The notes beneath the pieces are model-generated. The model was not told where the DNA came from, did no database searches, and saw only the letters and a list, made by a program, of their open reading frames with translations. Both the position numbers and the translations under genes were made by a program. This document shows, one piece after another, positions 62,742-64,000 of a DNA stretch of 64,000 nucleotides. The stretch spans positions 10,145 through 74,144 of the forward strand of contig JBBRAW010000004.1 of the NCBI GenBank assembly GCA_038206385.1, read 5' to 3'. The DNA comes from JANXSD01 sp038206385 (GTDB taxonomy: Bacteria; Bacteroidota; Bacteroidia; AKYH767-A; OLB10). Positions within the stretch are counted from its first letter, which is position 1, and each line of letters opens with the position of its first letter.

Positions 62742-64000
62742 ATGAAATACGAATCTATTGACAAACACCTATTCGTTGAAAACCGCAAGCGTTATGCTTC
62801 TCAACTGAAACCAAAGTCTATTGCATTTTTTAATGCAAATGATGAAATGCCGCGCAATGGTGACGGCACGTTTAAGTTCCGCCAGAATTCAGATTTATTC
62901 TGGCTGACAGGAATTGACCAGGAGCAGACGATTTTGGTGTTGTTTCCTGATTCACCACTTCCACAATACAAGGAAATTTTATTTCTCCGTGCAACGAATG
63001 AAAAGATTGCGATTTGGGAAGGACATAAATACACCATCGAAGAAGCGCGCGTACAATCGGGAATCAAAATGGTTTTGTGGCTGGACGAATTCAATATGAT
63101 TGTTCCGATGCTGATGAATCACGTACAAAATGTTTATTTCAACGTTAATGAAAACGACCGTTACTCAAATCCTGTTCAATACCGTGATTTGAGATTTGCC
63201 AATGAATGGAAACAAAAGTATCCATCACACACTTTTGAAAGAAGCGGTCCGCTGATGGCGCAATTGCGTTCAATAAAATCAGAGCAGGAAATAAAACAAC
63301 TGCAGATTGCCTGCAACATTACTGAAAAAGCTTTTCGCAGAGTAATGAGTTTTGTAAAACCGGGTGTGATGGAATATGAAATAGAAGCGGAAATAATCCA
63401 TGAGTTTATTCGCAATCGCGCCACCGACCATGCTTATTATCCGATTATCGCTTCAGGTTACAGCGCATGTGTTTTGCATTACAATGAAAATAATAAGGAG
63501 TGTAAAGACGGTGATGTGATACTGATGGATTTCGGATGTGAATATGCCAACTATGCTGCCGACCTAACGCGATGCGTACCCGTAAACGGAAAATTTTCTC
63601 CGCGTCAGCGTGATGTCTATAATGCTGTGTTGCGTGTGATGCGGGCTGCAACAAAAATGCTTGTTCCCGAGAACACAATTGAAAAATATCATGTTGAAGT
63701 AGGAAAAATTATGGAAGCAGAATTGCTCGGATTAGGTTTGATAACACAAGAAGATATTAAAAAACAAAATCCTGATTTACCTGCTTACAAAAAATATTTT
63801 ATGCACGGCACTTCCCATTTTCTTGGATTGGATGTGCATGACATCGGAAATAAATACGAACCCATGAAAGCCGGAATGGTTTTCACCTGCGAACCCGGCA
63901 TTTACATTCCTGAAGAAAATCTTGGAATCAGAATTGAAAATGATATTTTGATTACTGAAAAAGGTCAATTGGATTTAATGGCATATATTCCGATTGAAGC
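62742..64000 (+). CDS. Xaa-Pro aminopeptidase (M24B), C-terminus beyond window edge
   Basis: Reading from ATG 62742 the frame stays open to the right edge (419 residues, then cut). The N-terminal creatinase-like domain (residues 1 to ~170, FKFRQNSDLFWLTGIDQEQT) and the pita-bread catalytic domain are visible: the motifs VLHYNENN, DVILMDFGCEYANYAADLTR, then FMHGTSHFLGLDVHDIG and FTCEPGIYIPEENLGIRIENDILIT supply the di-metal ligands (Asp, Asp, His, Glu, Glu). It removes N-terminal residues preceding proline from peptides. The stretch has no frameshift. Other M24 members such as prolidases cannot be fully excluded without the C-terminus. Confidence 0.9.
   Translation, partial: MKYESIDKHLFVENRKRYASQLKPKSIAFFNANDEMPRNGDGTFKFRQNSDLFWLTGIDQEQTILVLFPDSPLPQYKEILFLRATNEKIAIWEGHKYTIEEARVQSGIKMVLWLDEFNMIVPMLMNHVQNVYFNVNENDRYSNPVQYRDLRFANEWKQKYPSHTFERSGPLMAQLRSIKSEQEIKQLQIACNITEKAFRRVMSFVKPGVMEYEIEAEIIHEFIRNRATDHAYYPIIASGYSACVLHYNENNKECKDGDVILMDFGCEYANYAADLTRCVPVNGKFSPRQRDVYNAVLRVMRAATKMLVPENTIEKYHVEVGKIMEAELLGLGLITQEDIKKQNPDLPAYKKYFMHGTSHFLGLDVHDIGNKYEPMKAGMVFTCEPGIYIPEENLGIRIENDILITEKGQLDLMAYIPIE

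Noticed and set aside
57852..64000. Apparent rise in G+C from the sdh operon to the right edge, considered as a transferred island or assembly join
   Set aside because: Counting 120-nt samples by hand gave about 41% (62761-62880) against about 37% inside gcvP (54781-54900), too small a difference to call; the genes are housekeeping types expected in the chromosome.
1..64000. tRNA, rRNA or riboswitch genes
   Set aside because: No cloverleaf-like pattern, rRNA sequence or conserved aptamer was recognised in any gap; a covariance-model scan would be needed to exclude them formally.

Overview
The window is a stretch of a Bacteroidota chromosome (A+T-rich, probably close to Chitinophagales/Sphingobacteriales; the rank is inferred). 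The reasons are: secreted proteins ending in type IX secretion (T9SS) C-terminal sorting domains; promoters of the Bacteroidota type (TAnnTTTG -7 box) with no clear Shine-Dalgarno sequences; a fused MurF-alanine racemase; HmuY-type haem proteins beside a TonB-dependent receptor; and a three-gene succinate dehydrogenase with a five-helix cytochrome b subunit. I see no rRNA, tRNA, CRISPR array, insertion sequence or phage genes.

Layout. 0-0.7 kb: the start of ubiX (cut by the edge) behind an outer-membrane barrel gene. 1-16.1 kb: three tandem cassettes, each a ~125-residue secreted protein followed by a 1,388-1,623 residue T9SS-exported surface protein. 16.2-18.4 kb: a secreted M28 peptidase and an unknown protein. 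18.5-23.3 kb: a probable haem-uptake operon (TonB receptor, HmuY-like lipoprotein, T9SS-exported HmuY-like paralogue) ending in a strong terminator. 23.5-27.8 kb: tdk, murF-alr and a cardiolipin-synthase-like gene. 27.8-29.9 kb: an orphan T9SS sorting domain (gene remnant) fused head-on to a T9SS propeller protein, then a small secreted protein. 30-39.3 kb: radA, a GNAT acetyltransferase, a dipeptide epimerase, a membrane glycosyltransferase-like protein, lnt, lpdA, an intergenic patch of degenerate repeats, and an MFS transporter. 39.4-44.7 kb: a sigma-54 response regulator and a six-PAS hybrid kinase that together carry a full phosphorelay. 44.8-54.1 kb: envelope and housekeeping genes (glycosyltransferases, GIN-domain protein, thioesterase, C-terminal processing protease, dCMP deaminase, outer-membrane protein, UbiA-like protein). 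54.2-57.8 kb: gcvP and an AcpH-like gene. 57.85-62.6 kb: the sdhC-sdhA-sdhB operon. 62.7 kb to the end: an Xaa-Pro aminopeptidase cut by the right edge.

Most notable points. (1) The succinate dehydrogenase operon is interrupted twice, at both gene junctions, by HEPN/nucleotidyltransferase (HepT/MntA-type) pairs in the same orientation, with overlaps or gaps of at most 14 nt, so respiration genes and two toxin-antitoxin-like modules appear to share one transcript. (2) The three small-protein/giant-protein cassettes look like a lineage-specific surface system in which each giant T9SS protein has its own small periplasmic or surface partner. (3) At least six genes have a perfect TAnnTTTG promoter box ending only 4-7 nt before the start codon, which predicts leaderless or nearly leaderless mRNAs. 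All functional statements come from reading motifs by eye; no database search was possible.
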